DNA of 64,000 nucleotides from Chitinibacter fontanus (GTDB taxonomy: Bacteria > Pseudomonadota > Gammaproteobacteria > Burkholderiales > Chitinibacteraceae): NCBI RefSeq assembly GCF_013423785.1, contig NZ_CP058952.1, forward strand, positions 3,127,665 to 3,191,664, written 5' to 3'. Shown here piece by piece: positions 54,524-62,284 of the stretch; position 1 is the stretch's first letter; each line of letters opens with the position of its first letter. The notes under the pieces are model-generated. The model was not told where the DNA came from and made no database searches. It saw nothing but the letters and a program-made list of their open reading frames with translations. The position numbers were made by a program, and so were the translations under genes.

Positions 54524-56890
54524 ATGACAGAAAATTATGTGATTGACTTCGCGCATCTGCGTATGAGCGACGTGGAAAAAGTAGGCGGTAAGAACGCCTC
54601 ATTGGGGGAAATGATTTCCCAATTGACTGAAAAAGGCGTTCGCGTACCGGGCGGCTTTGCGACCACAGCCGAAGCCTATCGCGTATTTCTGGCGCAGGAT
54701 GGGCTGGCTGATCGTATCGATGCCGCACTTGCTAGCTTGGATGTGGATGACGTTAAAGCACTGGCTGAAACCGGCAAGCAAATTCGCGACTGGATCATGG
54801 CCACACCATTGCCGGTGCAGCTGGAGGCTGAAATGGCCGAGCACTATGCCAAGCTGGGTGAGAATGTTACCGTTGCGGTGCGCTCATCGGCCACGGCGGA
54901 GGATTTGCCTGATGCGTCGTTCGCAGGCCAGCAAGAAACTTTCCTTAATATCGTCGGTTACCAAAATGTCGTCGATGCAATGAAGCAAGTGTTTGCGTCT
55001 TTGTATAACGACCGCGCGATTGCCTATCGCGTACACAAAGGGTTCGATCACAAAATCGTTGCGCTCTCAGCGGGTATTCAGCGCATGGTGCGCTCGGACA
55101 AAGGCGCTGCCGGGGTGTTGTTTACGATTGATACTGAATCGGGCTTCGATCAGGTGGTGTTCGTGACTGCCTCGTATGGCTTGGGCGAAACTGTAGTGCA
55201 GGGCGCGGTGAATCCGGATGAATTCTTCGTGCATAAGCCTACTTTGCGTGCTGGCCGCCCAGCGATCGTTCGCCGCCATTTGGGTGGTAAAGCGCTCAAG
55301 ATGGAATTCGATACCGAATCGGTAGCGGGTAAATCGGTGCGTACTGTCGACGTTGATTTGGCTGATCGCCGCCAATTTTCTATCTCAGACGCTGAAGTGC
55401 ATGAATTGGCGCAATACGCGCTGATTATTGAAGAACATTATGGCCGCGCGATGGATGTGGAATGGGGGCGTGATGGCATTGATGGCAAGCTGTATATCTT
55501 GCAAGCGCGCCCTGAAACGGTGAAATCACAAGAATCGGGCAATCTGACTAAATTCCGGATGCTCGAAACCGGCGAAGTGCTCACCGAAGGCCGCGCCATT
55601 GGGCAAAAAATCGGCCAAGGTCGCGTACGGATTATCCGCGATGTAACGGAAATGGATCGCGTGCAGGCGGGTGATGTATTGGTATCTGACATGACCGACC
55701 CCGATTGGGAGCCGGTGATGAAACGGGCCGCAGCAATTGTGACCAATCGTGGCGGACGAACCTGTCACGCTGCAATTATTGCCCGCGAACTCGGTATTCC
55801 TGCTGTCGTTGGCTGTGGCGACGCCACCAAAGCGCTGCGCGAAGGTGATGAAGTGACCGTATCGTGTGCTGAAGGCGATACCGGCAATGTGTATTCCGGT
55901 TTGCTCAAGTTTGAACGTATGGATGTCTCATTGACGACGCTGCCCAAAGCGCCGGTCAAATTAATGATGAACGTCGGCAACCCTGAGTTGGCGTTTGAAT
56001 TTGCGCAATTGCCGAATGAAGGTGTCGGTTTGGCGCGGCTCGAATTCATTATTAACCGCATGATCGGCATTCATCCGAAAGCGCTGCTGGCCTATCCGAA
56101 CGTTTCAACTCCGCTAAAAACTCAGATCGAAGAGCGTATCGCAGGTTATCGCTCGGCGGTCGATTTTTACGTAGATAAAATTGCTGAAGGCATTGCAACG
56201 CTGGGTGCTGCGTTTTATCCGAAAAAAGTCATCGTACGCCTGTCCGATTTTAAATCGAATGAATACGCGAACCTGCTCGGCGGGCCGGATTACGAGCCGC
56301 ACGAAGAAAACCCAATGATCGGTTTCCGCGGCGCGGCACGTTACGTCGATAAATCATTCCGTGATTGCTTTGAGCTCGAATGCCGCGCAGTGAAAAAAGT
56401 GCGCGACGTAATGGGGCTGACCAACGTCGAAGTGATGATTCCCTTCGTGCGCACCGTCAAAGAAGCCGAATGTGTCATCGAATTGCTGGAGCGCAATGGC
56501 CTGAAACGCGGCGAGAATGGGCTGCGCATCATTATGATGTGCGAAATCCCTGCCAACGCGGTGCTGGCCGAGCAGTTCCTGCAATATTTCGACGGCTTCT
56601 CGATTGGCTCGAACGATATGACGCAATTGACGCTCGGGATCGACCGCGACTCCGGCGGCCCGGTATCGGCGAGCTTTGACGAGCGCAACGACGCGGTGAA
56701 AGCGATGCTGAGTATGTCGATCAAAGCCTGCCGTAAACTCGGTAAATACGTCGGCATCTGCGGCCAAGGCCCGTCGGATCACCCTGATTTCGCGCAGTGG
56801 TTGGTCGAGGAGGGGATTGAAACGATTTCGCTTAATCCCGATACGGTGATCGAAACGTGGCTGTTCTTGGCCAATGGCGGTAAGAAATAA
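54524..56890 (+). CDS. ppsA: Phosphoenolpyruvate synthase
   Basis: Converts pyruvate and ATP to PEP, AMP and Pi, for gluconeogenesis. The 788 residues have three parts: an ATP-grasp domain (about 5-330; [31 protein letters not shown]), a swivelling domain with the catalytic His in [21 protein letters not shown] (about 415-435), and a PEP-utilising TIM barrel with [10 protein letters not shown] and [11 protein letters not shown]. The regulatory Thr lies next to that His (TCH), consistent with control by the divergent ppsR product. A terminator follows at 56960. Confidence 0.97.
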   Translation: MTENYVIDFAHLRMSDVEKVGGKNASLGEMISQLTEKGVRVPGGFATTAEAYRVFLAQDGLADRIDAALASLDVDDVKALAETGKQIRDWIMATPLPVQLEAEMAEHYAKLGENVTVAVRSSATAEDLPDASFAGQQETFLNIVGYQNVVDAMKQVFASLYNDRAIAYRVHKGFDHKIVALSAGIQRMVRSDKGAAGVLFTIDTESGFDQVVFVTASYGLGETVVQGAVNPDEFFVHKPTLRAGRPAIVRRHLGGKALKMEFDTESVAGKSVRTVDVDLADRRQFSISDAEVHELAQYALIIEEHYGRAMDVEWGRDGIDGKLYILQARPETVKSQESGNLTKFRMLETGEVLTEGRAIGQKIGQGRVRIIRDVTEMDRVQAGDVLVSDMTDPDWEPVMKRAAAIVTNRGGRTCHAAIIARELGIPAVVGCGDATKALREGDEVTVSCAEGDTGNVYSGLLKFERMDVSLTTLPKAPVKLMMNVGNPELAFEFAQLPNEGVGLARLEFIINRMIGIHPKALLAYPNVSTPLKTQIEERIAGYRSAVDFYVDKIAEGIATLGAAFYPKKVIVRLSDFKSNEYANLLGGPDYEPHEENPMIGFRGAARYVDKSFRDCFELECRAVKKVRDVMGLTNVEVMIPFVRTVKEAECVIELLERNGLKRGENGLRIIMMCEIPANAVLAEQFLQYFDGFSIGSNDMTQLTLGIDRDSGGPVSASFDERNDAVKAMLSMSIKACRKLGKYVGICGQGPSDHPDFAQWLVEEGIETISLNPDTVIETWLFLANGGKK

Positions 56891-56959
56891 AGCTTTGGGT
56901 ATATCTTTGTTGGCATTGTGATATTTGCGCGACAAAGAAATACTTGCCCTAGTATGTAA

Positions 56960-56984
56960 AGCCCGTCCTTGTGACGGGTTTTTT
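56960..56984 (+). terminator. Intrinsic terminator after ppsA
   Basis: CCCGTC-CTTGT-GACGGG stem followed by a T6 run, 70 nt after the stop. Confidence 0.9.
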
Positions 56985-56995
56985 GTTGGACTTGC

Positions 56996-57041
56996 AAAGC
57001 CTGCTGCGCAGGCGGAAAACCGGCGTTCGAGCGCCAGACGA
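56996..57041. repeat. Two-stem repeat, copy 1
   Basis: GCCTGC-TGC-GCAGGC, then ACCGGCG and a GGCG-TTCGA-GCGCC stem, ending AGACGA. Matches the layout of copy 2 at 57159-57205 with several substitutions. Confidence 0.6.
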
Positions 57042-57158
57042 CGTGACGCAGCATGGTGGCTATGCCGCCGTAGCGAAGACCGTGGCCTAAGGCCAGCAAA
57101 GAAGAGTTTTGCTTTCGTTTCTCGCCAACTAATTGGTTTTACAAATCAACGATTGCAT

Positions 57159-57205
57159 GGCCTGCTGGCGCAGGCGATAAACCGGCGGTTTCGCCCGCCG
57201 GACGA
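57159..57205. repeat. Two-stem repeat, copy 2
   Basis: GCCTGC-TG-GCGCAGGC, then ACCGGCG-GTTTCG-CCCGCCGG, ending GGACGA. The paired stems are better kept than the linker, as in a structured RNA or DNA element. Confidence 0.6.
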
Positions 57206-57672
57206 ATCAGGGGCAGTTTTGCCTTGCCCCTGATAACCCTAACGCGCCCGATCGACGTGAAACCCCCGCTTGAAAAAGCCACGGCGAGGCGCCGCTTCAA
57301 CTCGCCACGCCCTAACGTCGCGTCTCCACGGGCTATCCGTCCTAATTGGCAACAGGGGTATATTAACCAAAGCGAGATTAAAATTAACCTTTAGAGCAAC
57401 ACTATGGCGGGTATATATCGCGATGGTCGGTCTAGGGCTTGAATTCCCGTGTAGCGAAAACCGCGGCGAGGAGAGAGACAAACGGCTTTATTGTTTGGCT
57501 TACGACTAAGCAAGGGCAGCACGGAGCGCTTTGAGCCCGGGGCGCCTTTGGGGTACAGGGGGCTTTGGCGAAGCAAAGCCCCTTGTCTGTCTGCGCGGCG
57601 GAACGCGCACCAAAAACATCGTGCCATAGGCACTGAAAATCATTACAATTTTTGAAAAGAATGGCTGTTTTC

Positions 57673-57676
57673 GGTC
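57673..57676. repeat. Target-site direct repeat GGTC, left of IS copy 1
   Basis: GGTC abuts the left terminal repeat and recurs at 59313-59316 on the right, consistent with a 4-bp target duplication. Confidence 0.7.
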
Positions 57677-59312
57677 CAGGCTGTGTAAAAACGCCAACTC
57701 CGACGAGGCTTATTTTGCCTAACCAATTTGAATCACGCTCACGTTGCTTGAATTAAACGTAAAACTTCATGAATAACACCGCTAAAAACAGCAAATAAAA
57801 GGCCTTTTAGCCCTTCATTGCCGCCAACATTGCTTGATTTCCCATTATTTTCATTACTCGCTTCATGTTATACGCGAGTATGTGCAAGCTCATCTCTGTA
57901 CTGACGTGCTTCAAGGTCTTCATTAGGAAATGCGTTGCCCCCATCCAGGCTTTTAGCGTCCCAAAGGGATGTTCAACGGTCTGCCGTCGAATACGCATTG
58001 CATCTGGTTGCAATTCCAGCCGCTGCTGCGCTTTTTCCAGTATGGCCTCATGCTCCCAGCGACTGACGCGCCGGTAATCACTCGGTGTACATCTGGTCTT
58101 GAGCGGGCAACGTGGGCAGTCAGAACTCCAATACCGGCTCATATAGCGCCCAGCTTCCAAGCTCACAAAACGATGAATTAGCCGGCTATTGCCTGGGCAG
58201 ACATATTCATCGCGAACTGGGTCATAGTGGAATTCATCTTTGCCAAAGCGCCCATCTGCTTTAGCACCTGAGGTTTGCGGTTTCGGCACCAAAACCGTAA
58301 TGCCCGCCTGTTCACACGCCAGTATCTCATCACCGTTGTAATAACCTCGGTCTGCGACCACCTCTATTGTTTCTTGTGCGAGGACTGCTTTGGCTTGTTG
58401 GGCCATATTGGCCAGCTGCGCGCGGTCATGCCCTTGATTGGTGACTTGATGCGCAATGATTAAATGGTGCTTGGCATCAACAACGGTTTGCACGTTATAT
58501 CCCACAACACCACTGCCACGGCCGCTGGTCGCCATGGAACGGGCATCTGGGTCGGTCAATGAAATCTGTTTATCTGGCGTCTTGGCGAGTTGAGCCTCTA
58601 CCTCATCCAGGCGGGCCATCTGCGATTTCAGCCGCGCCAGCTTGTCCTGCAAGCGGGCGACCTTGGCTTCTGCAATATCGGGCTGTTGCCGGTCTGCAAT
58701 TTCCATCTCCCGCAGGTAACTAGCAATATTGGCTTCGATTTGCTCCCGTTGCTTAGCGAGTTTGTTGTTGGTGTAGTTGCGGTCGCGATTATTAACGGCT
58801 TTGAACTTGCTGCCATCAATTGCCACAATGGCGTTGCTAAATAAACTGAGTTGTCGACATAGCTGAACAAACTGCCCGCAGACCTTACAAATCGCAGGCC
58901 CATTATCTTTGCGGAAATTGGCGATGGTTTTAAAGTCAGGCATTAAGCGAGCAGTGAGCCAAATCAGCTCCAGATTCCGGTGGGCTTCACGTTCCAGGCG
59001 ACGGCTGGATTGGATTCGGTTGAGGTAGCCGTAGATATACAGCTTGAGCATCGTGCTGGGGTGGTAGGCTGGGCGGCCAGTGGCTTCTGGCTCAACGCCA
59101 TCAAAACCGAGTGATTTTAAATCCAAGTATTCTACGAACTGGTCAACGACCCGGACGGGGTTGTCCGCGCTGACATAATCTTCCAAGCATTCAGGCAACA
59201 GCAATGTTTGGGTTCTGCTTTCACCTGCAATGAATCTGGGCATAGAATCATCCTTGGCGGGGCGTTCCAAGAATTATACCGGTCGAGTGTTGAAGCGTTT
59301 TTACACAGCCTG
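57677..59312 (-). mobile_element. IS1182-family insertion sequence, copy 1 (1636 bp)
   Basis: Bounded by imperfect terminal inverted repeats starting CAGGCTGTGTAAAAACGC on both ends (left 57677, right end 59312 in reverse complement). One transposase gene fills it. GGTC flanks both sides. The second copy begins exactly 2073 bp downstream, in the same orientation, and its encoded transposase is identical. Confidence 0.93.
57807..59243 (-). CDS. IS1182-family transposase (copy 1)
   Basis: A 478-residue DDE transposase from ATG 59243, which follows AAGGATGATTCT; a TTG 27 nt upstream would extend it. Domains: N-terminal DUF772-type region (NPVRVVDQFVEYLDL, GRPAYHPSTMLKLYIYGYLN), a coiled-coil insertion (about 150-215), and the DDE core: Asp in AIVAIDGSKFKAVNN, Asp in VVADRGYYNGDEI, and Glu in VEHPFGTLKAWMG. 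A Cys cluster (CPRCPLKTRC) lies before the last motif. Frame is intact, so the element should be active or was until recently. Confidence 0.93.
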   Translation of the reverse strand: MPRFIAGESRTQTLLLPECLEDYVSADNPVRVVDQFVEYLDLKSLGFDGVEPEATGRPAYHPSTMLKLYIYGYLNRIQSSRRLEREAHRNLELIWLTARLMPDFKTIANFRKDNGPAICKVCGQFVQLCRQLSLFSNAIVAIDGSKFKAVNNRDRNYTNNKLAKQREQIEANIASYLREMEIADRQQPDIAEAKVARLQDKLARLKSQMARLDEVEAQLAKTPDKQISLTDPDARSMATSGRGSGVVGYNVQTVVDAKHHLIIAHQVTNQGHDRAQLANMAQQAKAVLAQETIEVVADRGYYNGDEILACEQAGITVLVPKPQTSGAKADGRFGKDEFHYDPVRDEYVCPGNSRLIHRFVSLEAGRYMSRYWSSDCPRCPLKTRCTPSDYRRVSRWEHEAILEKAQQRLELQPDAMRIRRQTVEHPFGTLKAWMGATHFLMKTLKHVSTEMSLHILAYNMKRVMKIMGNQAMLAAMKG

Positions 59313-59316
59313 GGTC
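59313..59316. repeat. Target-site direct repeat GGTC, right of IS copy 1
   Basis: Second half of the GGTC pair flanking copy 1. Confidence 0.7.
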
Positions 59317-59367
59317 TGAAGCGGACTATTTCACAAAAACAAACTAGTTTGATATTGGGACGCAAAT

Positions 59368-59703
59368 ATGGCGACGATTGTGGAATATTCGTGGAGCTGG
59401 ACTACAGCAAGCTTTATTGTTCTATCTGCTATTGCCGATTGGGTAGTTCGAACTAGGATTAAGACGCACCATTTAGAAGTTTATCATTTGCTTGGATTAT
59501 CAAAACGTTGGGGAAAAAGAGAAGAAGAGGGGTCAGAATATACAAGCTGGCTCTTTACAAGCTGGCTCTTTATGTTTCGCTACCTTTCTTTGAATGATAA
59601 TACGCTGAGTTTTTATTGTTTACTTTCAAAAATACTTTACCTCATCACTATCTACTTTCTTTTCACTGAACCCATATTTTATGAGAGCGTAACAACGACA
59701 TAA
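59368..59703 (+). CDS. Small AT-rich hypothetical membrane protein between the two IS copies
   Basis: A 111-residue frame with GGGA about 8 nt before its ATG. I do not recognise the family. Two hydrophobic segments are seen (about 10-26 and 80-98), separated by a basic, Trp-containing loop (VVRTRIKTHHLEVYHL, LSKRWGKREEE). A 15-bp tandem repeat (59541-59570) duplicates TSWLF in frame. Codon use is visibly richer in A/T than neighbouring genes, which points to foreign origin. It is the only cargo candidate between two direct IS copies. Could be a fragment of a larger gene. Confidence 0.5.
   Translation: MATIVEYSWSWTTASFIVLSAIADWVVRTRIKTHHLEVYHLLGLSKRWGKREEEGSEYTSWLFTSWLFMFRYLSLNDNTLSFYCLLSKILYLITIYFLFTEPIFYESVTTT
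59541..59570. repeat. 15-bp perfect tandem repeat (two units)
   Basis: TACAAGCTGGCTCTT occurs twice in direct succession (59541-59555 and 59556-59570). The unit length keeps the reading frame and adds five residues to the surrounding small ORF. Confidence 0.95.
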
Positions 59704-59745
59704 AAATTACTATCGCTCAGTGTGTTGTAAACAACTTCCGCTTAG

Positions 59746-59749
59746 GGTC
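59746..59749. repeat. Direct repeat GGTC, left of IS copy 2
   Basis: GGTC abuts the left terminal repeat of copy 2 and recurs at 61386-61389. Confidence 0.7.
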
Positions 59750-61385
59750 CAGGCTGTGTAAAAACGCCAACTCCGACGAGGCTTATTTTGCCTAACCAAT
59801 TTGAATCACGCTCACGTTGCTTGAATTAAACGTAAAACTTCATGAATAACACCGCTAAAAACAGCAAATAAAAGGCCTTTTAGCCCTTCATTGCCGCCAA
59901 CATTGCTTGATTTCCCATTATTTTCATTACTCGCTTCATGTTATACGCGAGTATGTGCAAGCTCATCTCTGTACTGACGTGCTTCAAGGTCTTCATTAGG
60001 AAATGCGTTGCCCCCATCCAGGCTTTTAGCGTCCCAAAGGGATGTTCAACGGTCTGCCGTCGAATACGCATTGCATCTGGTTGCAATTCCAGCCGCTGCT
60101 GCGCTTTTTCCAGTATGGCCTCATGCTCCCAGCGACTGACGCGCCGGTAATCACTCGGTGTACATCTGGTCTTGAGCGGGCAACGTGGGCAGTCAGAACT
60201 CCAATACCGGCTCATATAGCGCCCAGCTTCCAAGCTCACAAAACGATGAATTAGCCGGCTATTGCCTGGGCAGACATATTCATCGCGAACTGGGTCATAG
60301 TGGAATTCATCTTTGCCAAAGCGCCCATCTGCTTTAGCACCTGAGGTTTGCGGTTTCGGCACCAAAACCGTAATGCCCGCCTGTTCACACGCCAGTATCT
60401 CATCACCGTTGTAATAACCTCGGTCTGCGACCACCTCTATTGTTTCTTGTGCGAGGACTGCTTTGGCTTGTTGGGCCATATTGGCCAGCTGCGCGCGGTC
60501 ATGCCCTTGATTGGTGACTTGATGCGCAATGATTAAATGGTGCTTGGCATCAACAACGGTTTGCACGTTATATCCCACAACACCACTGCCACGGCCGCTG
60601 GTCGCCATGGAACGGGCATCTGGGTCGGTCAATGAAATCTGTTTATCTGGCGTCTTGGCGAGTTGAGCCTCTACCTCATCCAGGCGGGCCATCTGCGATT
60701 TCAGCCGCGCCAGCTTGTCCTGCAAGCGGGCGACCTTGGCTTCTGCAATATCGGGCTGTTGCCGGTCTGCAATTTCCATCTCCCGCAGGTAACTAGCAAT
60801 ATTGGCTTCGATTTGCTCCCGTTGCTTAGCGAGTTTGTTGTTGGTGTAGTTGCGGTCGCGATTATTAACGGCTTTGAACTTGCTGCCATCAATTGCCACA
60901 ATGGCGTTGCTAAATAAACTGAGTTGTCGACATAGCTGAACAAACTGCCCGCAGACCTTACAAATCGCAGGCCCATTATCTTTGCGGAAATTGGCGATGG
61001 TTTTAAAGTCAGGCATTAAGCGAGCAGTGAGCCAAATCAGCTCCAGATTCCGGTGGGCTTCACGTTCCAGGCGACGGCTGGATTGGATTCGGTTGAGGTA
61101 GCCGTAGATATACAGCTTGAGCATCGTGCTGGGGTGGTAGGCTGGGCGGCCAGTGGCTTCTGGCTCAACGCCATCAAAACCGAGTGATTTTAAATCCAAG
61201 TATTCTACGAACTGGTCAACGACCCGGACGGGGTTGTCCGCGCTGACATAATCTTCCAAGCATTCAGGCAACAGCAATGTTTGGGTTCTGCTTTCACCTG
61301 CAATGAATCTGGGCATAGAATCATCCTTGGCGGGGCGTTCCAAGAATTATACCGGTCGAGTGTTGAAGCGTTTTTACACAGCCTG
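59750..61385 (-). mobile_element. IS1182-family insertion sequence, copy 2 (1636 bp)
   Basis: Same length, ends and orientation as copy 1, with CAGGCTGTGTAAAAACGC terminal repeats and flanking GGTC. The interval from copy 1 holds 433-437 bp, so the pair has the shape of a composite transposon spanning 57677-61385. Confidence 0.93.
59880..61316 (-). CDS. IS1182-family transposase (copy 2)
   Basis: The 478-residue product is the same, residue for residue, as that of copy 1, including the DDE residues and the Cys cluster; start again at the ATG after AAGGATGATTCT (61316). Perfect identity implies very recent duplication or gene conversion between the copies. Open frames on the opposite strand within both copies are shadows of the transposase. 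Confidence 0.93.
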   Translation of the reverse strand: MPRFIAGESRTQTLLLPECLEDYVSADNPVRVVDQFVEYLDLKSLGFDGVEPEATGRPAYHPSTMLKLYIYGYLNRIQSSRRLEREAHRNLELIWLTARLMPDFKTIANFRKDNGPAICKVCGQFVQLCRQLSLFSNAIVAIDGSKFKAVNNRDRNYTNNKLAKQREQIEANIASYLREMEIADRQQPDIAEAKVARLQDKLARLKSQMARLDEVEAQLAKTPDKQISLTDPDARSMATSGRGSGVVGYNVQTVVDAKHHLIIAHQVTNQGHDRAQLANMAQQAKAVLAQETIEVVADRGYYNGDEILACEQAGITVLVPKPQTSGAKADGRFGKDEFHYDPVRDEYVCPGNSRLIHRFVSLEAGRYMSRYWSSDCPRCPLKTRCTPSDYRRVSRWEHEAILEKAQQRLELQPDAMRIRRQTVEHPFGTLKAWMGATHFLMKTLKHVSTEMSLHILAYNMKRVMKIMGNQAMLAAMKG

Positions 61386-61389
61386 GGTC
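61386..61389. repeat. Direct repeat GGTC, right of IS copy 2
   Basis: Right partner of the GGTC at 59746-59749. Confidence 0.7.
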
Positions 61390-61408
61390 GACAGCTGTCT
61401 GTCGAGCA

Positions 61409-61430
61409 AAACGCGCAACGATGCGCGTTT
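61409..61430 (-). terminator. Hairpin downstream of the DUF454 gene
   Basis: AAACGCGCA-ACGA-TGCGCGTTT stem. Read leftward it follows the DUF454 stop by about 20 nt and ends in four U, a plausible terminator that survived close to the IS end. Confidence 0.65.
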
Positions 61431-61449
61431 CCCCCCAACAAATCCACCC

Positions 61450-61827
61450 TCAATCTTTACGCCGTGTCGGTATCCGCCAAACATACGTCGCGCCGATGAT
61501 CGCCACTGCAATCAATCCCCCTTGCAGCCAAGGCCTCCCCGCGAACTGCCACAGCGACAATGCACTCATGACCAACATGCTGCCAATCGCGATGCATTTC
61601 ACGCGGATTGAGATGGCGTGGTGTTGCTCCCAATCGGTAATGATGGGGCCAAAAAGGCGATTGGCCAGCAGCCTGCGGTGTAGGCGGGGCGAGCTTTTGG
61701 CAAAGCAGGCGGTGGCGAGTAGTAGAAAGGGCGTCGTTGGTAAGCCCGGTAGCACGACGCCGAGGATCGCCAGCGCTAACGCCAATAGGCCAGCGACGAT
61801 CAGCAAGGGTTTCAGATAGCGCTGCAT
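61450..61827 (-). CDS. DUF454 (YbaN-like) inner-membrane protein
   Basis: A 125-residue protein with about three to four transmembrane helices (roughly 7-24, 26-45, 78-94, 98-115). The family hallmark GVVLPGLPTTPFLLLATACFAKSSPRLH-type stretch spans about 23-50, followed by LLANRLFGPIITDWEQHHAI. Members such as E. coli YbaN have no firmly established function. The start ATG 61827 is the family N-terminus region. It ends 64 nt from IS copy 2 and appears undamaged. Confidence 0.88.
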   Translation of the reverse strand: MQRYLKPLLIVAGLLALALAILGVVLPGLPTTPFLLLATACFAKSSPRLHRRLLANRLFGPIITDWEQHHAISIRVKCIAIGSMLVMSALSLWQFAGRPWLQGGLIAVAIIGATYVWRIPTRRKD

Positions 61828-61836
61828 CGCGGCGTG

Positions 61837-62175
61837 CTACAGCTCGTCAGCCGTCGAGCGTTCGTCTGGCGCTTGGTAGATGGCCAATTGCAGGCGAGTG
61901 CCGTTCAGTTGGCCGCGCACAAAGCGGCGGCAAAAGTCGTGCAAATCCATGCCGCGGCACGGATGGTAGACATGGTAATGCGTTTTATAGTGAATAACGA
62001 CAGTATTGGCCTCAAGGTCAATGTGATCAAATTCGCTACGCGTATACTGTGAGTGGGTATCAAACTCGCTCACACCGCAATCGAGCGCAGGTTCAAGCTG
62101 GGCCCAATGTTGGTTCACTAGGCTGCGCAGTGTTTCTAGGCTAGGTTGGGTGGAAGGAAGTATCAGTTCGATCAT
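61837..62175 (-). CDS. Hypothetical protein (112 aa)
   Basis: Start set at ATG 62175 (MIELILPSTQPSLETL), since upstream codons would overlap the phosphate-transporter terminator. The protein is soluble, acidic and His-rich toward the middle (VVIHYKTHYHVYHPCRGMDLHDF), with no membrane segment. I do not recognise its family. It begins 10 nt upstream of the DUF454 gene on the same strand, so the two are probably cotranscribed. The ribosome site is weak. Confidence 0.6.
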   Translation of the reverse strand: MIELILPSTQPSLETLRSLVNQHWAQLEPALDCGVSEFDTHSQYTRSEFDHIDLEANTVVIHYKTHYHVYHPCRGMDLHDFCRRFVRGQLNGTRLQLAIYQAPDERSTADEL

Positions 62176-62235
62176 ATGAACGGGCTCGTAAAGTAGGGCT
62201 GTATTGTAATTGTTAGCAAACGGCGCAGCATTAAA

Positions 62236-62263
62236 AAACCCCACGCATTTGGGCGTGGGGTTT
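62236..62263 (-). terminator. Intrinsic terminator of the phosphate transporter gene
   Basis: AAACCCCACGC-ATTTGG-GCGTGGGGTTT stem; on the minus strand it is followed by a U6 run, 22 nt after the stop. Confidence 0.92.
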
Positions 62264-62284
62264 GTCGTTGCTTGTGGCTGCGAA

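Larger units (their letters stand above)
56985..57676. other. Hairpin-rich non-coding region before the insertion sequences
   Basis: About 690 nt with no credible gene; the open frames here are basic, low-complexity and without ribosome sites. It contains a diverged two-stem repeat in two copies (56996-57041 and 57159-57205), a CAGGGGCA/TGCCCCTG hairpin (57208-57232), a GGGGCTTTG/CAAAGCCCC hairpin (57557-57583), and two GGGTATAT octamers. It looks like an accretion of small repeats or decayed genes. Confidence 0.6.

Noticed and set aside
57270..57509. A possible small gene before the IS pair
   Set aside because: The product is basic and low-complexity, has no recognisable domain, no ribosome site, and overlaps hairpins.
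57938..60917. Several open frames on the plus strand inside the two IS elements
   Set aside because: They occur at identical places in both copies opposite the transposase gene and have no ribosome sites; they are shadows of the transposase.
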